Source: Paraburkholderia caballeronis
GTDB taxonomy: Bacteria; Pseudomonadota; Gammaproteobacteria; Burkholderiales; Burkholderiaceae
Direction: 5' to 3'
NCBI RefSeq assembly: GCF_900104845.1
Contig: NZ_FNSR01000002.1
Span: 1,240,001-1,304,000, forward strand
DNA: 64,000 nt
The notes under the pieces were generated by a model. The model had not been told where the DNA came from. It made no database searches and saw only the letters and a list, made by a program, of their open reading frames with translations. Positions 18,994 to 27,525 of this stretch are shown piece by piece. A program made the position numbers and the translations under genes. Numbering within the stretch: the stretch's first letter is position 1; every line of letters starts with the position of its first letter.

Positions 18994-19102
18994 GAGTTGT
19001 CTCCTTTGGCATTGCCTTCGCATTGCACTCGCTTGTCCGCGGGGCCGAAGCGGCTTCTCCGCAACCGTTTCTACTGTCGTTTTGCTAACAGCGGTTTACA
19101 CA

Positions 19103-19117
19103 GTATGTGATATATCA
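19103..19117 (-). promoter_or_regulatory. Putative GntR operator in the oxlT-1 promoter
   Basis: On the minus strand this reads TGATATATCACATAC, identical to the copies at 26111 and 27398. The core TGATATATCA is a perfect palindrome. It falls inside the spacer of a plausible sigma-70 promoter, TTGACT-N16-TACTGT, so a bound regulator would block RNA polymerase. The promoter faces the oxlT-1 gene. Confidence 0.68.
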
Positions 19118-19212
19118 AGTAAGTCAAGCGAAAGACGCAGTGGGGTTTTCACCAGCCTTTTTATTGATTCGAATGGTTTTTGAAAGCTGTTCGTTGATGC
19201 GCCGAAAGGACG

Positions 19213-19246
19213 AAAAAAAGCCCGCCAATACTGAAGATTGCGGGCT
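19213..19246 (-). terminator. Intrinsic terminator after virJ
   Basis: On the minus strand the arms AGCCCG+CAAT and ATTG+CGGGCT pair, with one bulged C and a 7-base loop, followed by a run of seven T (19219-19213). It lies 144 bases past the virJ stop and ends the mprF-virJ transcript before the oxlT-1 promoter. The stretch 19247-19389 is A/T-rich with no gene. Confidence 0.72.
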
Positions 19247-19389
19247 GAGGCATGTGCGAGATAGCGGAGATCGCGACATGTGCCTTCGTTATATTAGAAA
19301 GCTAAAAGTAATGCAAAGTTATTTTTCTGAATGGATTGCTGGCTTCATTTCGTGGGGATGGACTGTAAGTATCGACGTGGCCTGCGCAA

Positions 19390-20766
19390 TCAGCTTCGCG
19401 CGGCGATTTCCTTTCTCCAGCCGGCGATGATCCGCGCAGCGAGCGCGCTGTAGTCGCCGTCGAAATGATGGCTGCCGGTCGTGCGCACGACGTCGATGCC
19501 GGTGTTCGCGAGCGACGGACACAGCGTATCGGTCTCGTTCTCGCCGTACACGCATTGCACGATCGACGGCGGCACCTTCGCGAGTTCCGGCTTCACCGGC
19601 AATGCGTTTTCGCTCGCGGGCATCCCGAGCCAGCCGGTCACGCGAACCTGGAAGTCCGCGTCGGGCGCGAAGCCGAGCAGCGACATGTACGACACCTTCG
19701 CGCGCAACGCTTCCGGCAAGCGGTTGTACGCGAACGGCATCACGTCCGCGCCGAACGAATAACCGACCAGCGCGATGTGCTTCGCGTGCCAGCGCGCGCT
19801 ATATGCCTGAAGCACGCGCGCGAGGTCGTGGCTCGTCTGCGCAGGCGTTTTCTCGCTCCAGAAATAACGCAGCGCGTCCCAGCCGACCACCGAGATCCCG
19901 TCCTTCTGCAACGCCTCCGCGATCGTCTTGTCGAGATCGCGCCAGCCGCCGTCACCGGAGATCACGACCGCGAGCATGTCGGTCGGGTGCGCGGCCGGCA
20001 GTTCGACGAGCGGCAGGTCGGACACGTCGCCGTCCGTTTCCGTCAGCTCGCGCAGATGCGGCGCGGTGAGCGCGACGAGCTTGTCCGCGATCGGCAGGTT
20101 CGGCGCGAACCCGCGCGGCGCCGATGCGGATGTTGCCGCCTGCGTGCCCACGCGCGTGACGCCCTGTTCGAAGAAGCCGGGCAGACCGGCGCCGCGGCTC
20201 AGCGTCGGGTCGGCCGGACACGGCGCAAAGCGCGGATCGAGCGTCGTGGCCGGATCGAGCGACACCGCGCCTGCGACCGTGTTCGCCGGCGCCTGCGCGA
20301 GCAGCCGCGCGGCGACGAGACCACCCTGGCCGCTGCCGATCGCGATCGGCGCGAAGTAGCGGCTCGACTCCTGCTGGCGTTCGAGCTGGTGGCTGATCGC
20401 TTCGGCGTCGCTGTACAGCTTGTGGCAGGTTTCGGTCTTGACCGCCGCGAGATTGGCCGCGTAGCGCGCCGTATCGACGCCGACCACCATTGCGCCGCGC
20501 TGTGCGAGCGCATCGGCGTTTGCCTGGTCGGCCGGCGTCCAGTGGTCGCCGGCGGAGAACAGCACCGCGAAGCCGAGCATCGGGCCGGCCGGCTTCGTCA
20601 CCGATACGTTGCCGTAGCGGCCGCCGGCGACGGCTGCCTGTTCGGACATACCGGCTGCACCGGGCGCATTGGACGGCGTCGCGGCGGCTGCGGCCGACGC
20701 ATCGAGCGCGCATGCGAGGAACGCTGCCGTGGCGATCCACGGCAGCGCGAGAGAACGAAGAGTCAT
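19390..20766 (-). CDS. virJ: VirJ/AcvB-type periplasmic protein, probable lysyl-PG hydrolase
   Basis: 458 residues with a cleavable signal (LPWIATAAFLACALDASAAA), so periplasmic. The alpha/beta-hydrolase C-terminal half has the nucleophile motif VGYSFGADVMPF (Ser in GYSFG), VVISGDGGWRD and a late GSHHFDGDY histidine; an N-terminal half with SGQGGLVAARLL resembles a second hydrolase-like domain. In Agrobacterium the homologue AcvB removes the lysyl group from lysyl-phosphatidylglycerol. The start ATG overlaps the mprF stop codon (ATGA, 20763-20766), so the two are translationally coupled, which fits a make-and-undo pair for the same lipid. Confidence 0.87.
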   Translation of the reverse strand: MTLRSLALPWIATAAFLACALDASAAAAATPSNAPGAAGMSEQAAVAGGRYGNVSVTKPAGPMLGFAVLFSAGDHWTPADQANADALAQRGAMVVGVDTARYAANLAAVKTETCHKLYSDAEAISHQLERQQESSRYFAPIAIGSGQGGLVAARLLAQAPANTVAGAVSLDPATTLDPRFAPCPADPTLSRGAGLPGFFEQGVTRVGTQAATSASAPRGFAPNLPIADKLVALTAPHLRELTETDGDVSDLPLVELPAAHPTDMLAVVISGDGGWRDLDKTIAEALQKDGISVVGWDALRYFWSEKTPAQTSHDLARVLQAYSARWHAKHIALVGYSFGADVMPFAYNRLPEALRAKVSYMSLLGFAPDADFQVRVTGWLGMPASENALPVKPELAKVPPSIVQCVYGENETDTLCPSLANTGIDVVRTTGSHHFDGDYSALAARIIAGWRKEIAARS

Positions 20767-23372
20767 GAACGCCAGCCTCCAGCCAGCAACGAAAGATCGG
20801 CGAGGGTGATGAACACGCCGATCGAACCGGAGGCGGCCAGATAACGCGGTTCCCAGCGCGGCTGAAACTTGTTCTTGAAGCCGCGCAGCCCCCGGAAATT
20901 GTAGAAACGGCCGCCGAAGCGCCAGACGAAACCCGCAATGCGGTGCCACGGCGATGCGAGCGGAGTCGGCTGCATCCCCGACAGCGGCGCGATGCCGAGG
21001 CTCAACGACTGGAACCCGGCCGCCTTCAGATGCAGCGCAAGCTGCGTGAACAGATATTCCATCGCATACGGCGACGCGTCCGGCTGATGGCGCATCACGC
21101 CGACGGTCGCTTCGGTATGCAGATCGGTCGTCATGAACGTGACGAACGCGAGCGGCCTGTCGTTCTGGCGCACCAGCAGCACGGACTGCGCGGCGAGATA
21201 GTTGTCGTCGAACGCGGCGACCGAGAAGCTTTTCTCGCGCGCGTCGCGGCCTTCGAGCCACGCGTCGGAAATCTCGCGCAGCACCGGCAGGTTCGCCGCG
21301 ATCCGGTCCGGGTCGATCAGTTCGAACGAGAAGCCGTCGCGCTCGCCGCGCTTCAGCGCGTAACGCAGATGCGAGCGGTGCGAGCCTTTCAGATCGAATT
21401 CGGGCAGTGCGATATGCGCCTCCTCGCCGAGCTTCATCAGCGTGAGGCCCGCGTCGAGATAGAGCGGCAGCGCGTCCGCGCGCACCTGGTAGAACGCCGC
21501 GCGGCCGCCGTGCGCGTGCGCGAGCGTGACGAACTCGCGGATCAGCGCCGCCCATTCGCTGCGCGGGCCGACCGGATCGTGCAGCGCGGCCCAGGTGCGG
21601 CCGCGCTTCGCGTACATCAGGAACGCGTTGCGCGACGCGGAGAACAGGAAGCTCTTGTCGCCCATCAGCGCGAGGCCGGCGTCGCTGCGTTCCTGGGCGC
21701 GGACGATCCGCGCGGCTTCGACGAGGTCTTCGCTCGCGGGCATCACGAAGCGGCCGGCGGCCGGCCGCAGCAACTGCCAGCACGCGAGCGCGGCGGCGAA
21801 CAGGCCCGCGCCGAGCGTCGCGCGCAGCGCGCGCGGCGCGCGGCCGTCGAACGCGAACTGCCACCACAGATGCTGCGAATACTGGACGTCGCGGAACGCG
21901 AACAGCAGCACCCAGACGGCAAGCGCGATCACGCAGCCGACCGATGCGAGCCAGCCCGGCGTGAAGCGTTCGGCGAACAGCGACGAATGACGGTCGAAGC
22001 GGCCGCGCGTCGCGATCAGCAGCGCGATCAGCACGGTCAGCACGCCGGCCTCGACGAATGCGAGTCCCTTCGTGAGCGACAGCGCGAGGTTCACGACCGC
22101 GAGGATCAGCGCGAACCACCACGCGGCGTCGAGCCGGCGCAGCAGCCCGCGCGCGACGAACAGCAGCAGCACGCCGAACAGGCTGCCGAGCAGTTGCGAG
22201 CTTTCGAGCACCCACAGCGGCAGAAACGTTTGCAGCAGCGCGATGCGGCGCGCGAACGCGGGCGTTGCGCCGGAGATCACGAGCATGCTGCCGGTGACGA
22301 ACGTGACGATCGCGAGGAACAGCGGCGCGAGTTGCGACACGCCGTCCGCGCCGCGCCGGGCGAGCGCGGCGCCGAGCGGTGTCTTCAGCGCGCGGCCCTC
22401 GAAGCCGGCGAGCAGCGCGGCGGACAGCGCGAGCGGCGCGCCGAAATAGATCGCGCGGTACGCGAGCAGCGCGGCTAACACGTGCGGCGTCGGCACGCTG
22501 CCGCCGAGCGCAAAGACCATCGCGGCCTCGAACACGCCGATGCCGCCGGGCGTGTGGCCGATCAGGCCGAGCAGCATCGCGGCCGAATAGACGGTCAGGA
22601 AGTCGAGGAAACCGACCTGCGCGTGCGGCAGCACCGCCCACAGCGCGAGCCCCGCGCCGGCCACGTCGACCACGGCGAGCAGCAACTGCGCGACCAGATC
22701 GCGGCGCGCGGGCACCGTGAAGCGCAGCCAGCGGCGGCTCGACAACTGGACCTCGCGGGCGGCGGCCGGGCACGCGGCGATCATCGCCGCGCCGAGCGCG
22801 AGCGTCGCGCCGCCGATCCAGCGCAGCGCGGCCGGCGGCAACCGCAGCAGGCCGGACAGCGTATCGGCCGCGCCGATCATCCCGAGCGCGGTCATCAACG
22901 CGAGCGCCAGCGCGAGCGTCACGCCGGTGAACACCGTCATCTTGCCGACCTGCGCGGGCGTGACGCCCGCGCCCCCGTACACCCGGCAGCGCACCGCCCC
23001 CCCGGTCAGCGCGCCGAAGCCGGTCACGTTGCCGAGCGCGGAGCCGGCGGTCGCGCCGACGAACAGCGCCGCACGCGACACGCGCGCTTCGAGGTGGCGC
23101 AGGCCGACTGCGTCGCGCCCGATCAGCGCGGCGTAGCTGAGCGCGGTGGCCGCGAGTGCGCCGATCCATTGCGCGGGCGTCAGTTGCCACAACTGGCGGA
23201 TCACCGAGCGGTAATCGACGGTCTGGGACAGGTGCTGGAACACCACGAGCAGCAGCGCGCAGATGCCGATGGCGACCGCGGGCGCGGCGAACCGTTGCAG
23301 ACGCAGCGCGTCTGTCCGGCGCCGCAGCGCGTCGGCTAGGCGAGCCGTGCGCGAGGGAAAAGGATCAAGCAT
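20763..23372 (-). CDS. mprF: Bifunctional lysylphosphatidylglycerol synthetase/flippase MprF
   Basis: 869-residue inner-membrane protein. Residues ~25-510 carry a dozen or more hydrophobic segments (flippase part, with GFGALTGGAVRCRVYGGAG and GHTPGGIGVFEAAMVF). The cytoplasmic C-terminal ~330 residues are the DUF2156 aminoacyl transferase (MGDKSFLFSASRNAFLMYAK, SDAWLEGRDAREKSFSV, VTFMTTDLHTEATVGVM). It moves lysine from lysyl-tRNA to phosphatidylglycerol and exposes it outside, lowering surface charge and raising resistance to cationic peptides. Start ATG 23372 (MLDPFPSRTARL). Co-directional and overlapping with virJ. Confidence 0.93.
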   Translation of the reverse strand: MLDPFPSRTARLADALRRRTDALRLQRFAAPAVAIGICALLLVVFQHLSQTVDYRSVIRQLWQLTPAQWIGALAATALSYAALIGRDAVGLRHLEARVSRAALFVGATAGSALGNVTGFGALTGGAVRCRVYGGAGVTPAQVGKMTVFTGVTLALALALMTALGMIGAADTLSGLLRLPPAALRWIGGATLALGAAMIAACPAAAREVQLSSRRWLRFTVPARRDLVAQLLLAVVDVAGAGLALWAVLPHAQVGFLDFLTVYSAAMLLGLIGHTPGGIGVFEAAMVFALGGSVPTPHVLAALLAYRAIYFGAPLALSAALLAGFEGRALKTPLGAALARRGADGVSQLAPLFLAIVTFVTGSMLVISGATPAFARRIALLQTFLPLWVLESSQLLGSLFGVLLLFVARGLLRRLDAAWWFALILAVVNLALSLTKGLAFVEAGVLTVLIALLIATRGRFDRHSSLFAERFTPGWLASVGCVIALAVWVLLFAFRDVQYSQHLWWQFAFDGRAPRALRATLGAGLFAAALACWQLLRPAAGRFVMPASEDLVEAARIVRAQERSDAGLALMGDKSFLFSASRNAFLMYAKRGRTWAALHDPVGPRSEWAALIREFVTLAHAHGGRAAFYQVRADALPLYLDAGLTLMKLGEEAHIALPEFDLKGSHRSHLRYALKRGERDGFSFELIDPDRIAANLPVLREISDAWLEGRDAREKSFSVAAFDDNYLAAQSVLLVRQNDRPLAFVTFMTTDLHTEATVGVMRHQPDASPYAMEYLFTQLALHLKAAGFQSLSLGIAPLSGMQPTPLASPWHRIAGFVWRFGGRFYNFRGLRGFKNKFQPRWEPRYLAASGSIGVFITLADLSLLAGGWRS

Positions 23373-23895
23373 GTGCGAGGCGAGCTTTCGATGCCGTGGC
23401 GGCACCGAAACGGCGTCCCCGGCGGCGGCATCACGGTTTGTTTGTCGTTGTTCGGCCGGCTGCTTCAGCAACCGTGCAGGCAAACGTAATCGTTTGGTAA
23501 AGCACAAACGTTTGGGCAGGGGAGGCGGTTGACCGGCCGCGCGCCGATCCGGTGCCGAACGCTCGCCGAAGTGGGGCGTGAGCACCGGTGGGGGGCGTCG
23601 CCGGTGCCCGATTATCCGGATTTTTGCGGCAATGAGTTTTTCGGGGTCGAATTGAAGTGACGAACAGCGCTGCAAATCGTCGGAATCGCAGCGAGGAAAT
23701 TAGGGATTCATTTTCAGGCGGGAACGGATGGGTGGAAATTACTTCCCCATATGAAACAAAGGCTTATGAAACAGATGCTGACTAATTTAATCGACTGTTA
23801 CCAATCCGATACGCCCGTATTTGATTGTTTTTCTTTTATTCGGGCGCGGGACTAGTCTCTTTTCGTCAACCGTCTTTCGGCGTCAGGAGAAACAG
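23373..23895. other. Intergenic region between divergent mprF and porin
   Basis: No gene seen. The part next to mprF is GC-rich; from about 23640 to 23880 it becomes clearly A/T-rich, with runs such as TTTTTCTTTTATT near 23827, and probably holds the porin promoter. No convincing operator or hairpin was found. Confidence 0.5.
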
Positions 23896-25059
23896 ATGAA
23901 ACGATCAGTCTTGACTTCGTTCTCGCTCGCTGCGCTGGGGGCGGCAGGCTTGGTCCACGCGCAGACCAGCGTCACGCTTTACGGCACCATCGACACGTCG
24001 ATCACCTACGTTCACCACGCGGCCGGCAGCGACAACCTGTGGGCGCTCGGCAACAGCAGTTTCGGCAACCTGTCCGGGTCGCGCTGGGGGATCAAGGGGG
24101 CGGAGGACCTCGGCGGCGGCCTGAAAGCGATCTTCCAGCTGGAAAACGGCTTCAATCCGTCCACCGGCGCGTCCGGCCAGAGCGGCCGGATGTTCGGCCG
24201 GCAGGCGTTCGTCGGGCTCGCGGCCGACCAGTACGGCACGCTGACGCTCGGCCGCCAGTACGATCCGCTGATCGATCTCGTGCAGGGGATCACCGCGGAC
24301 AACTACTTCGGGTCCGCGTTCGCGACGGCCGGCGACGTCGACAACTACGACAACAGCTTCCGCGTGAACAACGCGGTCAAATACACGACACCGGTCTGGA
24401 ACGGCCTGCAGATCGCCGCGATGTACTCGTTCGGCGGCATCGCCGGCTCGACCGGTTCGCAGCAATCGTATTCGGCGGCGGTCGCGTACACGAACGGCCC
24501 GCTCGCGCTGGCGGGCGGCTACTTCTTCGCGGCGAACAGCCAGGCGGTCGCCGGCGTGCGGACCGACGGCTGGACCAGCACGTCGGACGGTACGTTCGAC
24601 GGGCCGATCAACGCGGGGTATGCGTCCGCGCATTCGCTGTCGATCGCGCGCGCGGCCGCGCAGTACGCGCTCGGGCCGTTTACGTTCGGCCTCGGCTACA
24701 GCAACGCGCAGTACGCGCCGGACGGCAGTTCGAGGTTCTTCAGCACGCAGAAGTACAACACCGGCCAGGGTTTCCTGAACTATCAGGCGTCGCCGGCGAT
24801 GCTGCTCGGGGTCGGCTACAGCTACACGCACGCGAACGGCGACACGACGGCGACCTACCACCAGGTGTCGATCGGCGCGGACTACAACCTGTCGAAACGG
24901 ACCGATCTGTATCTGACGGCCGCATGGCAGCACGCGAGCGGCGAAACGGGCGACGGCGCGGGCGGCTCGACGCCCGCGCAGGCGTCGATCGGCTCGTACG
25001 GGTACGCGGGGACCGGCTCGCAGACGATGGTGAATCTCGGGCTGCGGCACAAATTCTGA
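23896..25059 (+). CDS. Outer-membrane porin (Gram-negative trimeric type), first copy
   Basis: 387-residue precursor. Signal peptide MKRSVLTSFSLAALGAAGLVHA is cut before QTSVTLYGTIDTS, the conserved first beta-strand of Burkholderia/Neisseria porins. Typical strands follow: SRWGIKGAEDLGGGLKAIFQ, GRQAFVGLAADQYGTLTLGR, and the C-terminal ...NLGLRHKF ending in Phe, required for outer-membrane insertion. General diffusion channel for small hydrophilic solutes. Start ATG 23896 with AGGAGAAAC upstream. A second porin with the same layout lies at 55316-56491. Confidence 0.95.
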   Translation: MKRSVLTSFSLAALGAAGLVHAQTSVTLYGTIDTSITYVHHAAGSDNLWALGNSSFGNLSGSRWGIKGAEDLGGGLKAIFQLENGFNPSTGASGQSGRMFGRQAFVGLAADQYGTLTLGRQYDPLIDLVQGITADNYFGSAFATAGDVDNYDNSFRVNNAVKYTTPVWNGLQIAAMYSFGGIAGSTGSQQSYSAAVAYTNGPLALAGGYFFAANSQAVAGVRTDGWTSTSDGTFDGPINAGYASAHSLSIARAAAQYALGPFTFGLGYSNAQYAPDGSSRFFSTQKYNTGQGFLNYQASPAMLLGVGYSYTHANGDTTATYHQVSIGADYNLSKRTDLYLTAAWQHASGETGDGAGGSTPAQASIGSYGYAGTGSQTMVNLGLRHKF

Positions 25060-25100
25060 GATTCTGGACGCTGCCGGAGCTGGCTGCGAACCAGGGGAAA

Positions 25101-25144
25101 GACGCCGGGCGCGCCGCGTGAGCGGACGCCCGGCGTCGTCGTTT
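25101..25144 (+). terminator. Probable intrinsic terminator after the first porin
   Basis: Arms GACGCCGGGCG and CGCCCGGCGTC (11 bases, perfect) around a 15-base loop, followed by GTCGTTT. It starts 42 bases after the porin stop. The T-tract is weak, hence moderate confidence. Confidence 0.6.
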
Positions 25145-25189
25145 CAGCGTCGGCGCGGGATGTCTCGCGACGCGCCGGCGCCCGCGCCG

Positions 25190-25711
25190 TCAACGCGCGC
25201 GGCGCCACATCAGCGCGGCCGGCCATCCGGCGAGCCATTCGACCCAGTGCAGCGCCGTCGAGCGTCTGCGGCTCCATGCGCTCGTCAGCGACACGCGCGC
25301 CGGTTCGTCCGCGTCGGTGCTGAGCCAGATGCGTTCGCCGCGCTGCAGCCGGATCGTGTCGCCGGAACCGAGCCAGTGGTCGTACGGCGAGCGCACGCGC
25401 GTGAGCCAGATCCGCTCGTGGCAGACCAGCAGCGTCGAGTCGGCCGAAATCTTCCACGTAATCGTGCTGTTCGGATGGACGGAGAAGCGGATCGACAGCG
25501 TCGGCATCGTGTTGTCGTTGCGCGGCAGGCCGCGCGGGTCGATGCCGTGGCCCGGATGCGGCGCACGCTCCGCCGCGTTTTCCGGCGACGACGCGTGAGC
25601 GGCCGGCGCGATTCGGCGCGCGTTGGCCACCGCGTCGCGCGCGACGAAAGCGGGAACGGATTGATCTGCGCGGAAACGCGAGCCGGGCTGCTGCTGGGAT
25701 GCTTCGTCCAT
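25190..25711 (-). CDS. DUF2917-type protein of unknown function
   Basis: 173 residues. The middle (ITWKISADSTLLVCHERIW, LTRVRSPYDHWLGSGDTI, LQRGERIWLSTDADEPARV) resembles the short cupin-like DUF2917 domain found in beta-proteobacteria. The N-terminal ~70 residues are low-complexity. There is no signal peptide or membrane span. No pathway can be assigned; the gene stands alone between the porin and the oxalate regulator locus. Confidence 0.68.
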   Translation of the reverse strand: MDEASQQQPGSRFRADQSVPAFVARDAVANARRIAPAAHASSPENAAERAPHPGHGIDPRGLPRNDNTMPTLSIRFSVHPNSTITWKISADSTLLVCHERIWLTRVRSPYDHWLGSGDTIRLQRGERIWLSTDADEPARVSLTSAWSRRRSTALHWVEWLAGWPAALMWRRAR

Positions 25712-25768
25712 CTTGTTCTCCGTCGATATTGAACCGACAGGGACGGAGCCTCACCCCCAGATACGACA

Positions 25769-25796
25769 AAGGCCCCATCCATGCCGGTGGGGCCTT
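25769..25796. terminator. Orphan terminator-like hairpin
   Basis: Perfect 9-base stem AAGGCCCCA / TGGGGCCTT with a 10-base loop. It is not downstream of any gene I can see: to the left the DUF2917 gene runs away from it, and 25800-26110 to the right has no coding region. It might end an unannotated small RNA on either strand. The surrounding gap 25712-26196 otherwise holds only the operator at 26111. Confidence 0.45.
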
Positions 25797-26110
25797 GTGT
25801 TTGCATCACTACAAAAGACTGCTAATGCGCACACGTCCCCGATGGCCTGCCCGGTCGGGCATGCATCGGGTTATTAATCGCGATGGCGATGAGGGTGGAG
25901 GTGCGCATGAACCTAGTGTGTGGTGAAATCCTGATCCGTGTCAACGGAAAATGGTGCACGAATCGCACGAATCGGCGGATGTGCCAGTCGGCGGACTTGC
26001 CGGCGTGCCAGGTTTGTATCTAGGATGGTTTGTTTTCGGGCAATCGTCGGGGCGCTTCGTTTTCTTGGGGTGAGCGCCGGGAGCCCGCGTTGCGCAGAAG
26101 CGACAGCATC

Positions 26111-26125
26111 TGATATATCACATAC
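26111..26125 (+). promoter_or_regulatory. Putative GntR operator upstream of the gntR locus
   Basis: TGATATATCACATAC, the same 15 bases as at 19103 (minus) and 27398. It could lie in the spacer of GCGACA-N17-TACGAA, although that -35 box is poor. Its position before the 71-codon frame and the gntR gene suggests self-regulation. Confidence 0.6.
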
Positions 26126-26196
26126 GAAATATTGATTTTTGTCGCGCCGCACCATATCATTGAGTCATTCGATCACTCAATGGTGCGGAGTTTCAA

Positions 26197-26412
26197 ATGG
26201 ATCTCGTATCTCTTGCTGTATTCAGCGTGGCTGTCATTGGTTTGGGTTCGGCTGCAACCGTATTGCTCGCGAAGTGGCTGCCGCAGTCCGTCGTCGAGCG
26301 AGCGGGGAACGGCCGGTTTGTCGGTCTGGGCGAGGCGCGGCCGGTCACTCAGGCGGCGTACCGCCCGAAGGTCCGCAAAGAGGCAATGAATGTCGTCAGA
26401 ACTTCCAACTGA
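26197..26412 (+). CDS. Small membrane-anchored protein preceding gntR (71 aa)
   Basis: 71-residue frame with one N-terminal hydrophobic helix (LVSLAVFSVAVIGLGSAATVLLA would span residues 3-25) and a basic tail (YRPKVRKEAMNVV). It starts 71 bases after the putative operator. It overlaps the gntR start by 23 bases in another frame, which would allow translational coupling. No family is recognised. It is either a real small protein or a leader frame that sets gntR translation; the upstream ribosome-binding site is weak. Confidence 0.5.
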   Translation: MDLVSLAVFSVAVIGLGSAATVLLAKWLPQSVVERAGNGRFVGLGEARPVTQAAYRPKVRKEAMNVVRTSN

Positions 26413-27130
26413 AGTAGTCGTTCCCACCGCGGGCTCGCAAAGCCCGACGCTCACGCTCGCGCTCCAGCCGATCAACGCGAGCGCGAGCCTGCGTGACCAG
26501 GCGTATGCGATGCTGCGCCAGGCGATCGCGGACGCGGACATCTATCAGTCTCGCGACGAGATCCGGCTCGACGAGCGCGTGCTGAGCGAAACGCTCGGCG
26601 TGAGCCGTACGCCGGTTCGCGAGGCGATGACGCTGCTCGAACAGGAAGGCTTCCTGCGCATGGTGCCGCGGCGCGGCATCTACATCGTGCGCAAGAGCAA
26701 GCGCGAGATCGTCGAGATGATCCAGATGTGGGCCGCGCTCGAAAGCATGGCCGCGCGCCTCGCGACGATCCATGCGACCGACACCGAAATCGCGAAACTG
26801 CGCCACATGTTCGACGATTTCCGCGACAGCACGCCGGCCGAGCACATCGCCGAGTATTCGGACGCGAACATCGCGTTCCATCAGGCGATCGTCGAACTGT
26901 CGAAGTCGCAACTGATCCTTGAGACCATCAAGAACATCTTCATTCACGTCCGGGCGATCCGGCGGATGACGATCTCGCAAAGCGACCGCGCGTCGCGTTC
27001 GATCGTTGATCACCTGCGGATCATCGAGGCGCTCGAAAAGCGCGACACCGAACTGGCCGAAAGGCTCGTCCGGCAGCACTCGCTGGATCTCGCCGCGCAC
27101 GTCGAGGCGCATTGCGATTTTCTGGACTGA
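26390..27130 (+). CDS. GntR-family regulator, FadR/FCD subgroup (oxalate regulon candidate)
   Basis: 246 residues. N-terminal winged helix (LDERVLSETLGVSRTPVREA, about 61-80, then GFLRMVPRRGIYIV) and an all-helical FCD domain with metal/ligand His and Asp positions (DANIAFHQAIVELS, HLRIIEALEKRD). FCD regulators usually sense a carboxylate. The identical 15-base palindrome-containing sites upstream of this locus, frc and oxlT-1 make it the natural candidate regulator of oxalate metabolism. It is followed by a strong terminator and then frc. Confidence 0.9.
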   Translation: MSSELPTEVVVPTAGSQSPTLTLALQPINASASLRDQAYAMLRQAIADADIYQSRDEIRLDERVLSETLGVSRTPVREAMTLLEQEGFLRMVPRRGIYIVRKSKREIVEMIQMWAALESMAARLATIHATDTEIAKLRHMFDDFRDSTPAEHIAEYSDANIAFHQAIVELSKSQLILETIKNIFIHVRAIRRMTISQSDRASRSIVDHLRIIEALEKRDTELAERLVRQHSLDLAAHVEAHCDFLD

Positions 27131-27163
27131 TTGCATAGCGTCATCAGCAGCGCCGTATCGAAG

Positions 27164-27193
27164 CGGGGAGCCTTGCGAGGCTCCCCGTTTTTA
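27164..27193 (+). terminator. Intrinsic terminator after gntR
   Basis: Perfect 10-base stem CGGGGAGCCT / AGGCTCCCCG with a TGCG loop, followed by TTTTTATTT. It starts 34 bases past the gntR stop. It separates gntR from the frc promoter. Confidence 0.88.
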
Positions 27194-27397
27194 TTTGCGC
27201 CACCGAATCCGCCGGTGCCCATCGCGGCAGACGCCGCCCATTCCGACACACACCCCATCTGGCATATCAGTCGGTCGGGGTTTTCCCTTGTGTGCGTCGC
27301 GCAAAAGCCGCGCGTAGTCCTTCAATCCCTTACACCACGGACGTTTCAGCCGTTTTTCAGCGGATTGGGCAAGGGCAAATTCCAGCTTGCCTGACTT

Positions 27398-27412
27398 TGA
27401 TATATCACATAC
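27398..27412 (+). promoter_or_regulatory. Putative GntR operator in the frc promoter
   Basis: TGATATATCACATAC lies inside the spacer of TTGCCT-N17-TACCGT and 113 bases before the frc start. This is nearly the same distance as in front of oxlT-1 (110). Apart from this, 27131-27525 holds only the gntR terminator. Confidence 0.66.
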
Positions 27413-27525
27413 CGTATTGTCCAACGAGGCGACGTTCGTGCAAGCGGACGCCGCAAGCATCACAGGAACGTCCCCCAAGACTGCCCCACAACTCGCCCGG
27501 CCACGACGAACAAGGAGACATACCC

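Noticed and set aside
20763..23190. An apparent long fusion upstream of virJ in the same frame (open to 23190).
   Set aside because: The extra N-terminal part is the out-of-frame shadow of mprF; virJ has its own signal peptide and ATG at 20766.
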